This document shows positions 1 through 11,930 of a stretch of 64,000 bases of DNA, piece by piece. Numbering within the stretch: position 1 is the first letter of the stretch; each line of letters starts with the position of its first letter. The translations under genes were made by a program, and so were the position numbers. The DNA lies in the NCBI GenBank assembly GCA_037962975.1, contig JAYKXN010000142.1, positions 1 through 64,000 on the forward strand, in the 5' to 3' direction. This DNA is from Clitoria ternatea (lineage: Eukaryota > Streptophyta > Magnoliopsida > Fabales > Fabaceae). The notes beneath the pieces are model-generated. The model saw only the letters and a program-made list of their open reading frames with translations, did not search any database and was not told the origin of the DNA.

Positions 1-1078
1 ACGTCTCACAAAAGGGATAAGAGAAAATACATAAAAAACTAAGAAAAATAGAATATATTATTTATATTTTTTATTAAAATAAATATATTTTAAATTAAAT
101 GCCTCATATAAGACTTGTTGTGATCCCTTACACGATTTTCTTACTAAATAAACCTTAAAAAATAAAAGAATATAATTATTAAAATATATATAATTTGTTA
201 ATTATTTTTGTCAGATTCTTTTATTATCGATCTTTACTATCATTAAATGGAAAACGGAATTAATGATCTTCTATTGATAATTGATAGCAAAAGTGAGAGA
301 ATCTATTTAAGAATAATATTTATAAAAATAATAACATATAATTGATATCAAAGGTGACTGAATCCATTTAAGAATGCTATTTGTAAAAATAATAATATTC
401 ACGTTATAAAACGACTAAAAAACTCAAAGACTTCATAAATGCACACGCATGCATGGATGCACGTTCGAACGCATAAAAATTATTATGTACTATTATTGTG
501 TGGAATCTAAAACAACATTAAAAGTATTTATAAATATTCTATAGAACTTTTAAAAAGAAAAGAAGTCTCGCCACTACCACTTTTTCTATCAACATATTAT
601 GTTATTTTATGTTTATTAAGAAATTTAGTCATTTTTGGTAAACATATTAAACTTGTCAATTATTCTTGGTATACTTTTAAAATTACATTGAATAGCAAGG
701 AAGAAAGATCAATGATTATTTCATATTCCACTGATATAAATAGTATTAATACTAATTAATAAGGGTATGTGTGGAAAAAAATAATCAATGCACATTGTAA
801 ATTGAAAGAAGTCATATAAAATTAACAAGAAAAATTCTAAAACACGTCTCATCAAAAGGATAAGAGAAAATACATTAAAAACTAAGGAAAAATAAAATAT
901 AATATTATATTTTTTAATAATATTAATATTTTTAAAATTAAATGGATCTAATAAGACTTGATGTGATCGCTTACGCGATTCTCTTACTAAATAAACTTTA
1001 AAAAATAAATGAATATAATTATTAATAATATATAATTCGTTAATTATTTTTGTCTGATTCTTTTACTATCGATCTTTA

Positions 1079-1193
1079 CTATCAATAAATGGAAAAGTGA
1101 ATTAATCATCTTCTATTGATAATTGATAGCGAAAGCGAGAGAATCTAATTAAGAATAATATTTATAAAAATAATAACATATAATTGATATCAA
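1079..1193. repeat. Conserved inverted repeat and palindrome in family A (representative)
   Basis: In the monomer starting at 844, CTATCAAT (1079-1086) and its reverse complement ATTGATAG (1122-1129) could pair around a 35-bp loop, and the perfect 10-bp palindrome TTGATATCAA lies at 1184-1193. Both are present in most A monomers throughout the window. The stem is short and AT-rich, so it is a family landmark rather than a proven structure. Confidence 0.55.
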
Positions 1194-2970
1194 AGATGAC
1201 TGAATCCATTTAAGAATGCTCTTTGTAAAAATAATAATATTCATGTTATAAAACGACTAAAAAACTCACAAAGACTTCATAAATGCACACGTATGCATGG
1301 ACGCACATACGCACGCACGAAAATTATTATGTACTATAATTGTATGGAATCTGAAACAACATTAAAAGTATTTATAAATATTGTATAGAACTTTTAAAAA
1401 GAAAAGAAGTCTCCCCACTACTTCTTTTTTCTATCAACATATTATGTTATTTTATGTTTCTTAAGAAATTTAGTTATTTTAGGTAAACATATTAAACTTG
1501 TCAATTATTCTTGCTATACTTTTAAAATTACATTGAATAATAAGGAAGAAAGATCAATGATTATTTCATATTCCACTGATATAAATAGTATTAAGATTAA
1601 TTAATAAGAGTATGTATTGAATAAAATAACCAATGCGCATTGTAAATTGAAAGAAGTCATATAAAATTAATAAGAAAAATTCTAAAACACATCTCAGTAA
1701 AGGGATAAGAGAAAATACATAAAAAACTAAGAAAAATAAAATATATTATTCATATTTTTTATTAAAATAAATATATTTTAAATTAAATAGATCAAATAAG
1801 ACTTGATGTGATCCCTTACGCGATTCTCTTACTAAATAAACCTTAAAAAATAAAAGAATATAATTATTAATAATATATAATTTGTTAATTATTTTTGTGA
1901 GGTTCTTTTACTATCGATCTTTACTATCAATAAATGGAAAAGGGAATTAATCATCTTCTATTGATAATTGATAGCAAAAGTGAGAGAATCTAATTAAGAA
2001 TAATATTTATAAAAATAATAACATATAATTGATATCAAAGGTGACTGAATCCATTTAAGAATGCTATTTGTAAAAATAATAATATTCACGTTATAAAACG
2101 ACTAAAAAACTCACAAAGACTTTATAAATGCACACGCATGCATGGACGCACGTATGCATGCACGAAAATTATTATGCACATTATTGTGTGGAATCTAAAA
2201 CAACATTAAAAGTATTTATAAATATTGTATAGAAGTTTTAAAAAGAAAAGAAGTCTCGCCACTACCTCTTTTTCTATCAACATATTATGTTATTTTATGT
2301 TTATTAAGAAATTTAGTCATTTTTGGTAAACATATTAAACTTGTCAATTATTCTTGGTACACTTTTAAAATTACATTGAATAGTAAGGAAGAAAGATCAA
2401 TGATTATTTCATATTCCACTGATATAAATAGTATTACGACTAATTAATAAGAGTATGTGTTGAAAAAAATAACCAATGCACATTGTAAAATGAAAAAAGT
2501 CATATGAAATTAACAAGAAAAATTCTAAAACATGTCTCATAAAAAGGATAAGAGAAAATACATTAAAAACTAAGGAAAAATGAAATATAATATTATATTT
2601 TTTAATAATATTAATATCTTTTAAATTAAATGGATCTATAAAGACTTGATGTGATCGCTTACGCGATTCTCTTACTAAATAAACCTTAAAAAATAAAAGA
2701 ATATAATTATTAATAATATATAATTCGTTAATTATTTTTGTCTAATTCTTTTACTATCGATCTTTACTATCAATAAATGGAAAAGTGAATTAATCATCTT
2801 CTATTGATAATTGATAGCAAAAGCGAGAGAATCTAATTAAGAATAATATTTATAAAAATAATAACATATAATTGATATCAAAGATGACTGAATCCGTTTA
2901 AGAATGTTGTTTGTAAAAATTATAATATTCACGTTATAAAACGACTAAAAAACTCAAAAAGACTTCATAA

Positions 2971-3007
2971 ATGCACACGCATGCATGGACGCACGTACGC
3001 ACGCACG
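2971..3007. repeat. Representative CpG-rich RY-alternating island of family A
   Basis: About 35 bp of nearly alternating purine and pyrimidine rich in CG, CATGCATG and ACGT cores, sitting in otherwise very AT-rich DNA. Versions recur about once per A monomer, for example near 439, 1284, 2129, 3769, 4613, 7132, 23782, 33733, 34578 and 61498. The island is retained in nearly all monomers though individual bases vary. Such sequence could be a Z-DNA-prone patch, a dense CpG methylation target, or a site for factors recognising CATGCA (RY) or ACGT cores. No function is shown. Confidence 0.7.
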
Positions 3008-4172
3008 AAAATTATCATGTACTATTATTGTATGGAATCCAAAACAACATTAAAAGTATTTATAAATATTCGATAGAACTTTTAAAAAGAAAAGACGTCT
3101 CCTCACTACTTCTTTTTCTATCAACATATTATGTTATTTTATGTTTATTAAGAAATTTAATTATTTTAGGTAAACACATTAAACTTGTCAATTATTTTTG
3201 GTATACTTTTAAAATTACATTGAATAATAAGGAAGAAAGACCAATGATTATTTCATATTCTACTGATATAAATAGTATCAAGCTTAATCAATAAGAGTGT
3301 GTGTTGAAAAAAATAATATATCAAACATGTCTCATAAAAAGGATAACAGAAAATAAAATTAAAAACTAAGGAAAAATAAAATATAATATTATCTTTTTTA
3401 ATAATATTAATATCTTTTAAATTAAATGGATCAAATAAGACTTGATGTGATCCCTTACGCGATTTTCTTACTAAATAAACCTTAAAAAATTAAGGAATAT
3501 AATTATTAATAATATATAATTTGTTAATTATTTCTGTCACATTCTTTTACTACAGATCTTTACTATCAATAAATGGAAAAGGGAATTAATCATCTTCTAT
3601 TGATAATTGATAGCAAAAGTGAGAGAATCTAATTAAGAATAATATTTAATCAAAATAACAATATATAATTGATATCAAAGATGACTGAATCCATTTAAGA
3701 ATGCTGTTTGCAAAAATAATAATATTCACGTTATAAAACGACTAAAAAACTCGTAAAGACTTCAAAGATGCACACGCATGCTTGGACGCATGTACGCACG
3801 CACGAAAATTATTATGTATTAGTATTGTATGGAATCCAAAACAACATTAAAAATATTTATAAATATTGTATAGAACTTTTAAAAAGAAAAGAAGTCTCGC
3901 CACTACTTCTTTTTCTATCAACATATTATGTTATTTTATGTTTATTAAGAAATTTAGTCATTTTCGGTAAACATATTAAACTTGTCAATTATTCTTGCTA
4001 TACTTTTAAAATTACATTGAATAGCAAGGAAGAAAGATCAATGATTATTTCATATTCCACTGATATAAATAGTATTAATACTAATTAATAAGGGTATGTG
4101 TTGAAAAAAATAATCAATGCACATTATAAATTGAAAGAAGTCATATAAAATTAACAAGAAAAATTCAAAAAC

Positions 4173-5053
4173 ACGTCTCATAAAAAGGATAAGAGAAAAT
4201 ACATTAAAAACTAAGGAAAAATAAAATAAAATATAATATTTTTTAATAATATTAATAATTTTTTAAATTAAATGGATCTAATAAGACTTGATGTGATCGT
4301 TTACATGATTCTCTTACTAAATAAACCTTAAAAAATAAACGAATATAATTATTAATAATATATAATTCATTAATTATTTTTGTCTGATTCTTTTACTATC
4401 GAACTTTACTATCAATAAATGGAAAAGGGAATTAATCATCTTCTATTGATAATTGATAGCAAAAGTGAGAGAATCTAATTAAGAATAATATTTATAAAAA
4501 TAATAACGTATAATTGATATCAAAGGTGACTGAATCCATTTAAGAATGCTATTTCTAAAAATAATAATATTCACGTTATAAAACGACTAAAAAACTCACA
4601 AAGACTTCATAAATGCACACGCATGCATGGACGCATGTACGCACGCACGAAAATTATTATGTACTATTATCGTGTGGAATCTAAAACAACATTATTAAGT
4701 AGTTTCATTGTATGGAATCCAAAACAACCATGAAAGTATTTATAAACATTTTATAAAACTTTTAAAAAGAAAAGAAGTCTCGCCACTAGTTCTTTTTCAG
4801 TCACCATATTATGTTATTTTATGTTGATTAAGAAATTTAGTTATTTTAGGTAAACATATTAAACTTGTCAATTATTCTTGGTATACTTTTAAAATTATAT
4901 TGAATAATAAGAAAGAAAGATTAATGATTATTTCATATTCCACTGACATAAATGGTATCAAGATTATTTATTAAGTGTATGTGTTGAAAAAAATAAATAA
5001 TGCACATTGTAAATTGAAAGAAGTCATATAAAAATTCAAGAAAAATTCAAAAA
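4173..5053. repeat. Chimeric A monomer at the A-I / A-II switch
   Basis: This monomer is about 881 bp, roughly 35-40 bp longer than its neighbours. At about 4665-4730 it contains the A-I version of the segment after the CpG island (ending GTGTGGAATCTAAAACAAC). Directly after comes the A-II version (ATTAAGTAGTTTCATTG, then GTATGGAATCCAAAACAAC). Upstream monomers all read A-I and downstream ones all read A-II, so this is a recombination seam with a short out-of-register duplication. Confidence 0.8.
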
Positions 5054-5689
5054 ATGGTCTCATAAAAAGGGTAAGAGAAAATACACTAAAAACTAAGGAA
5101 AAATAAAGTATGCTATTTATATTTTTAATTAATATTATATATTTTAAATTAAATACATTAATTAACACCTGATGTGAACCCTTACGCGATTCTCTTACTA
5201 AATAAACCTAAAAAATAAAAGAATATAATTATTAATAATATATAATTTGTTAATTATTTTTCTCAAATTCTTTTACAATCTATCTTTACTATCAATAAAT
5301 GGAAAAAGGGAATTAATCAACCTCTATTGAAAATTGATAGCAAAACTGAGAGAATTTTAATTAAGAATAATATTTATAAAAATAATAACATATAATTGAT
5401 ATCAAAGATGATTGAATCTATTTAAGAATGTCATTTGTAAAAATAATGATTCATTCACGTTATAAGACGAATAAAAAACCTCAACGACTTCATAAATGGA
5501 CACGCATGCATGGATAGACGTATGCATGCACGAAAATTATTAAGTAGTTTCATTGTATGGAATCTAAAACAACATTGAAAGTATTTATAAATATTGTATA
5601 AAACTTTTAAAAAGAAAAGAACTGTCACTAGTGCTTTTTCTATCACCATATTATGTTATTTTATGTTGATTAAGAAATTTAGTTATATT

Positions 5690-8525
5690 AGGTAAATATA
5701 TTAACTTGTCAATAATTCTTGGTATACTTTTAAAATTACATTGAATAATAAACAAGAAGATCAATGATTATTTCATATTCCACTGATATAAATAGTATCA
5801 AAATTAATTAATAAAAGTATGTGTTGAAAAAGTAACCAATGCACATTGTAAATTGAAAAAAGTCATATAAAAATTAACATGCAAAATTCTAAAACACATG
5901 TCATAAAAAGGATAAGAGAAAATACATTAAAAATTAAGGAAAAATAAAATATATTATTTATATTTTTAATTAATATTAATTTATTTTAATTAACTGCATT
6001 AATTAAGACTCGGTGTGATCCCTTATGCGATTCTCTTACTAAATAAACCTTAAAAATAAAATAATATAATTATTAATAAAATATAATTTTTTAATTAATT
6101 TTGTCACATTCTTTTACTATCAAACTTTACTATCAATAAATGAAAAAGAGAATTAATCATCTTCTATTGATAATTGATAGTAAAAGAGAGAGAATTGTAA
6201 TTAAGAATAATATTTATAAAAATAATAACATATAATTGATATCAAAGATGACTGAATCCATTTAAGAATGCTATTTGTACAAATTAGGATTCATTCACGT
6301 CATAAAACGACTAGAAAAACTCACAAAGACTTCATAAATGCACACGTATGCTTGGACGCACGTATGCATGCACGAAAATTATTAAGTAGTTTCATTGTAT
6401 GGAATCCAAAACAACATTGAAAATATTTATAAATATTGTATAAAACTTTTAAAAAGAAAAGTAGTCTTGTCACTAGTGCTTTTTCTATCACCATATTTTG
6501 TTATTTTATGTTGATTAAGAAATTTAGTTATATTAGGTAAACATATTAAACTTATCAATTATTCTTGGTATACTTTTAAAATTACATTGAATAATAAACT
6601 AGAAAGATCAATGATTAATAAAAGTATGTGTTGAAAAAATATTCAATGCACATTGTAAATTGAAAGAAGTCATATAAAAATTAACATGAAAAAGTCTAAA
6701 ACACATGTCATAAATACATTGAAAATTAAGGAAAAATAAAATATATTTTTTATAATTTTAATTAATATTAATATATTTTAAATTAAATGCATCAATTAAG
6801 ACTTGGTGTAATCCCTTACGCGATTCTCTTACTAAATAATCCTTAAAAAATAAACTAAAATAATTATTAATAAGATATACTTTTTTACTTAATTTTGTCA
6901 TATTCTTTTACTATCAATCTTTACTATCAATAAATGGAAAAGGGAATTAATCATCTTCTATTGATAATTGATAGTAAAAGTAAGAGAATGTAAATAAGAA
7001 TTATATTTATAAAATAATAATATATAATTGATATCAAAGATGACTAACTCCATTTAAGAATGCTATTTGTAAAAATAATGATTCATTCTGGTTATAAAAC
7101 GACCAAAAAAACGTTCAAAGACTTCATAAATGCACACGCATGCATGAACGCACGTACACACGCATAAAAGTTTTTAAGTAGTTTCATTGTATGGAATCCA
7201 AAACAACATTGAAAGTAATTATAAATATTGTATAAAACGTTTAAAAAGAACAGAAGTCTCGTCACTAGTGCTTTTTCTATCACCATATTATGTTATTTTA
7301 TGTTGATTAAGAAATTTAGTTATATTAGGTAAACATATTAAACTTGTCAATTATTCTTGGTATACTTTTAAAATTACATTGAATAGTAAACAAGAAAGAT
7401 CAATAATTAATAAAAGTATGTGTTGAAAAATTATTCAATGTACAATGTAAATTGAAAGAAGTCATATAAAAATTAACATAAAAATTTCTAAAACACATGT
7501 CATAAAAAGGATAAGAGAAAATACATTAAAAATGAAGGAAGAATAAAATATATTGTTTATAATTTTAATTAATATTAATATATTTTAAATTAAATGCATC
7601 AATTAAGACTTGGTGTAATCCCTTACGCGATTCTCTTACTAAATAAAACTTTAAAAAAATAATATAATTATTAATAAAATATAATTTTTTACTTAATTTT
7701 GTCACATTCTTTTACTATCGATCTTTACTATCAATAAATGGAAAAGGTAATTAATCATCTTCTGTTGATAATTGATAGCAAAAGTGAGAGAATCTAATTA
7801 AGAATAATATTTATAAAATAATAACATATAATTGATATCAAAGATGACTAACTCCATTTAAGCATGCTATTTGTAAAAATAATGATTCATTCTGGTTATA
7901 AAACGACTAAAAAAACTCTTAAAGAGTTCATAAATGCACACACACCCATCGATGCACGTACGCACGCATAAAAGTTTTTAAGTAGTTTCATTGTATGGAA
8001 TCCAAATCAACATTGAAAGTATTTGTAAATATTGTATAAAACTTTTAAAAAGAAAAGAAGTCTCGCCATTAGTTCTTTTTCTATCACCATATTATGTTAT
8101 TTTAAAAACACGTCTCATAAAAAGGATAAGAGAAAATACATTAAAAACTAAGGAAAAATAAAATATATTTTTTTATTAATATTAATATATTTTAAACTAA
8201 ATGCATTAATTAAGACTTGATGTGACCCCTTACGAGGTTCTCTTACTAAATAAACCTTAAAAAATAAAAGAATATAATTATTAATAATATATAATTCATT
8301 AATTTTTTTGTCAGATTCTTTTACTATCGATCTTTACTATCAATAAATGGAAAAAGGGAATTAATCAACCTCTATTGATAATTGATAGCAAAAGTGAGAG
8401 AATTCTAATTAACAATAACACTTATAAAAATAAAAACGTATAATTGATATCAAAGATGACTGAATCCATTTTAGAGTGCTATTTGTACAAATAATGATTC
8501 ATTCACGTCATAAAACGACTAAAAA
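5690..8525. repeat. A-II segment paralogous to about 25.34-27.59 kb
   Basis: From about 5.69 to 7.7 kb the monomers match 25.34-27.37 kb at a near-constant offset (about 19.65-19.67 kb), including shared private variants such as GGTAAATATATTAACTTG and matching shortened 3' ends. After the truncated monomer at 7497-8109 the register shifts by about 600 bp, and 8411-8525 matches 27475-27589. Blocks A0 and A1 therefore share a multi-monomer ancestor older than the 26.9-kb duplication. Confidence 0.7.
7497..8109. repeat. Truncated A monomer (~613 bp)
   Basis: The monomer runs normally to about 8103 (CACCATATTATGTTATTTTA), then jumps straight to the next AACACGTCTCATAAAAAGG start. About 230 bp is missing, including the GGTAAACATATTAAACTTG and TTGAAAGAAGTCATATAAA segments. 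Simple internal deletion between monomers is the likeliest cause. Confidence 0.75.
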
Positions 8526-8535
8526 GCTCGTGTAG
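8518..8535. other. A-to-B junction at the left edge of unit 1
   Basis: Family A sequence CGACTAAAAA stops just before its CpG island and continues as family B GCTCGTGTAGTCC. A-run microhomology (AAA) is shared by the two parents: A normally continues CTAAAAAAACTCAC and B normally reads TTTCAAAGCTCG. This join is unique in the window. At 35426 and 62346 the same B base follows native B sequence. Confidence 0.85.
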
Positions 8536-8552
8536 TCCATTTAAATGCTAAT

Positions 8553-8564
8553 TTTGAGCTCAAA
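8553..8564. repeat. Perfect 12-bp palindrome of family B (representative)
   Basis: TTTGAGCTCAAA lies about 28 bp after the monomer anchor and is kept in most B monomers (for example 11378-11389 and 35453-35464), with occasional single changes such as TTTTGAACTCAAA in the second monomer. It is a useful family landmark. A protein-binding role is possible but unsupported. Confidence 0.6.
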
Positions 8565-9051
8565 TTATGTTGAGTTATGATCTTTTAAAGCTCAATTTAT
8601 ATAATGTTTGTTCCTTAATATGTCGGTACTAACTCATCTTTAAAATCTAAAAACAAAACATATAGAATAACAACTTAATAATTTTACAATATTATAAAAT
8701 TAAAATTAAATATAGTTATGGTAATTGCTTTTATATTATACTAGTTAAACTTTGGAAATCATAGTGACCTAATAGACATTATAAATTTAGCTAAATAGAC
8801 TTCATAAGCAAACCATAGGATAATTTCACTGAGAGAAAAAATATGGTTGTGTTGTGAGGTAATGTTGACAGTATATGCGTAGGCTATGATGAGTGACACC
8901 ACTATTTAGAGTAAAAACGAAAGGACTTTATTTTTTTGTGTTTGAAGAGTAATATAGAGAACCATTTTTAAAAAGTTTAATATGTAGTTAATCTTAATGT
9001 TTTATAAGTTTGACTTCTTAAACCTATTAAATGTTATTATTATGTTTTTTA

Positions 9052-9054
<3 letters not shown>

Positions 9055-9084
<30 letters not shown>
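9055..9084. repeat. (AT)n microsatellite inside B monomer
   Basis: About 15 AT units. Nearly every B monomer has an AT, or AT then GT, tract at this position, just before GTACACATTAATAATTC. Other unit 1 examples are near 9987-10011, 10929-10960, 12808-12828, 16928-16955, 17873-17902, 18820-18836, 19765-19781, 20701-20726 and 21635-21664. Lengths differ between monomers and between the 26.9-kb copies, and account for much of the offset drift. The monomer at 11351 has lost the AT tract (about 11879-11896). Confidence 0.9.
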
Positions 9085-9088
<4 letters not shown>

Positions 9089-11749
9089 TGTGTACACATT
9101 AATAATTCATTTGTAAATCAATGTTTTAAAACTTAGGGTAAAGTTTTTGTATAGTAAAGTAACATATAAATGATGGATTTGCAAATCAATTATAGATATA
9201 GATACGTGATTAGATATGATTCTCAGATATTTCTTAATATTTCTTCACATAAGACTTGTTTTGTAAATACTTATTGTTTGAATTTAATAATTCCAACATT
9301 CTAAAATTAGCCATCAAAATATACGCTAAGGTTTAGCTCTTTAGTGCTAAAAATCAAATTCAAACTTCAATAACGAATTTTTAATATGATTGTGAGTTCA
9401 AGAATTCTTTAAAACCCTTAGAAATTTTATTTAGGAATTACTTATTTGATGAAAACTAATAGATGAAGCATTTCCAAAGATTGTATAGTCTATTTAAATG
9501 CTAATTTTGAACTCAAATTATGTTTAGTTATGATCTTTTAAAGCTTAATTTAGATATTATTTGTTCCTTAATAAGTGAGTACTGACTCATCTTTGAAATC
9601 TAAAAACAAAACATATAAAATAACAACTTAATAATTTTAAAATATTATAAAATCAAAATTAAATATAATTATGGTAATTGTTTTTGAAATCATAATGACC
9701 TAATAGACATTATAAATTTAGCTAAATAGACTTGATAAGCAAACCTTAGGATAATTACACTTAAAGAATAAATATGGTTGTGTTGTGAGGCAATGTTGAC
9801 AACATATGTGTAGGCTATGATAAGTGACACGCCTATTTAGAGTATAAAAAAAGGACTTTATTTTCTTGTTTTTGAAGAGTAATATAGAGAACCATTTTTA
9901 AAAAGTTATATATGTAGTTAATCTTCATGTTTTATAAGTTTGACTTCTTCTTAAACCTATTAAATGTTATTATTATGTTCTTTACTTATATATATATATA
10001 TATATATATATTTGTGTGGGTACACATTAATAATTCATTTTTAAGTCAATGTTTTAAAATTTAGAGTAAAGTTTTTGACATATTAAAGTAATATATAAAT
10101 GATGGATTTGTAAATCAATTATAGATATAGATACGTGACTAAATATGATTCTCAGATATATCTTAATATTTCTTCACATAAGAGTTATTTTGTAAATACT
10201 TATTATTTGAATTGAATAATTCTAACATTCTAAAATTAGCCATCGAAATATACTTTAGCTCTTTAGTGCTAAACATCAAATTTAAACTTCAATAACGAAT
10301 TTTCAATATGATTGTGAGTTCAAGAATTCTTTGAAACTCCAGGAAATTTTATTTAGGAAAAACTTGTTTGATGAAAACTAATAAATGAAACATTTCAAAG
10401 CTTGTGTAGTCCATTTGAATGCTAATTTTGAGCTCAAATTATGTTGAGTTATGATCTTTTAAAGGTAAATATAGATATTGTTTGTTCCTTAATATATCGG
10501 TATTGACTCATCTTTGAAATCTAAAAACAAAACATATAGAATAACAACTTAATAATTTTACAATATTATAAAATTAAAATTAAATATGGTTATGGTAATT
10601 GCTTTTATAATTATACTAGTTATACTTTTGAATTCATAATGACATAGTAGACATTATAAATATAGCTAAATAGACTTAATAAGCAAATCTTAGGACAATT
10701 TCACTAAAAGAAATAATATGGTTGTATTGTAAGGCAATGTTGACCACATATGTGTAGGCTATGAGGAGTGGCATCCCTATTTAATAAAAAAAAGGACTTC
10801 ATTTTCTTGTTTTTGAAGAGTAATATCGAGAACCATTTTTAAAAAGTTTAATATGTACTTAATCTTAATGTTTTATAAGTTTGACTTCTTCTTACACCTA
10901 TTAAATGTTATTATTATATTCTTTACTCACATATACATATATATATATATACATATATATGTGAGTATATTAATAATTCATTTTTAAATCAATGTTTTAA
11001 AATTTAGGGTAAAGTTTTTTCCATAATAAAGTAACATATAAATGATGGATTTGCAAATCAATTATATACATACATACATGAATAGATATGATTCTCAGAT
11101 ATCTCTTAATATTTGTTCACATAATACTTGTTTTGTAAATACTTATTATTTGAATCTAATAATTCTAACATTCTAAAATTAGTCATCCAAATATACTCTA
11201 AGGTTTACCTCTTCAATGCAAAAAATCAATTCCAAACTTCAATAAGAAATTTTTAATATAATTTAGAGTTCAAGAATTCTTTGAAACCGCACGAAATTTT
11301 ATTTAAGAATTACTTGTTTGATGGAAGCTAATACATTAAGTATTTTCATAGCTTGGGTAGTCCATTTAAATGCTAATTTTGAGCTCAAATTATGTTGAGT
11401 TATAATCTTTTAAAGCTTAATTTAGATATTATTCGTTCCTTAATATGTCAGTACTGACCCATCTTTGAAATCTAAAAACAAATCATATAGAATAACAACA
11501 TAATAATTTAAAATATTATAAAATTAAAATTAAAAATAGTTATGGTAATTTTTTTTATAATTTCACTAGTTATATTTTTTAAATCATAGTGACCTAGTAG
11601 ACATTAAAAATATAGCTAAATAGACTTGATAAGAAAACCTTAGGACAATTTCACTAAAAGAAAAAATATGGTTATGTTGTGAGACAATGTTGACCACGTA
11701 TGTGTAGGCTATGATGAGTGACACCCCTATTTAGAGTAAAAAGGAAAGG

Positions 11750-11930
11750 ACTTCATTTTTTTTTATTTTTGAAGAGTAATATAGAGAACCATTTTTAAAA
11801 AGTTTAATATGTAGTTAATCTTAATGTTTTATAAGTTTGGCTTCTTCTTAAACTTGTTAAATGTTATTATTATATTCTTTGTTCATTGTGTGTACACATT
11901 AATAATTCATTTTTAAATCAATATTTTAAT
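11750..11930. other. Divergence step between unit 1 and unit 2 (probable exchange point)
   Basis: Left of this interval (8526 to about 11,860, against 35,426 to about 38,745) I count roughly 50 substitutions by eye. Right of it, up to the transposon (about 11,930-13,579), I see only two clear substitutions apart from microsatellite length. The interval includes the monomer whose AT tract is missing in unit 1 but present as an (AT)n(GT)n tract at about 38,759-38,797 in unit 2. Confidence 0.7.

Larger units (their letters stand above)
1..3326. repeat. A-I subfamily with dimeric higher-order period (~1688 bp)
   Basis: Monomers alternate between two variants. Monomers 1 and 3 (starts 1 and 1689) share AAGGTGACTG, the ATTGTGTGGAATCTAAAAC variant and GATCCCTTAC. 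Monomers 2 and 4 (starts 844 and 2532) share AAGATGACTG, an AATAATATTAATAT variant and GATCGCTTACGCG. Equivalent positions are 1688 bp apart in both pairs, so the copied unit here was a dimer. The pattern breaks at the fifth monomer (3327), which is shortened and mixes features of both types. Confidence 0.75.
1..8525. repeat. Satellite family A, block A0 (about 10 monomers)
   Basis: Head-to-tail tandem repeat with a monomer of about 840 bp. Using the start of the ACGTCTCA/ACATGTCA motif as anchor, monomers begin near 1, 844, 1689, 2532, 3327, 4173, 5054, 5898, 6705, 7497 and 8110. Each complete monomer carries the same landmarks in order: a GGATAAGAGAAAATACA stretch, CTTACGCGATTCTCTTACTA, CTATCAATAAATGG, an ATTGATAATTGATAG segment, the palindrome TTGATATCAA, a CpG-rich GCATGCATGGACGCACG island, and GGTAAACATATTAAACTTG. 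No open reading frame is conserved across monomers, and no transposon ends or coding similarity are visible. The last monomer breaks off mid-unit at the junction with family B. The family name is unknown to me. Confidence 0.95.

Noticed and set aside
2971..4088. Two open frames of 106-107 codons in family A (2971-3294 and 3768-4088) with similar translations
   Set aside because: They are the same satellite segment in neighbouring monomers. Other monomers have stops at the equivalent GGAATCTAAAAC, the composition is satellite-like, and no domain is recognisable. The similarity is repeat homology, not coding conservation.
4971..7286. Minus-strand frames of 62-83 codons in family A (also near 26705, 34539, 53609 and 61459)
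   Set aside because: Chance frames through the CpG island in AT-rich repeats, with no start context, no domain and no conservation beyond the repeat itself.
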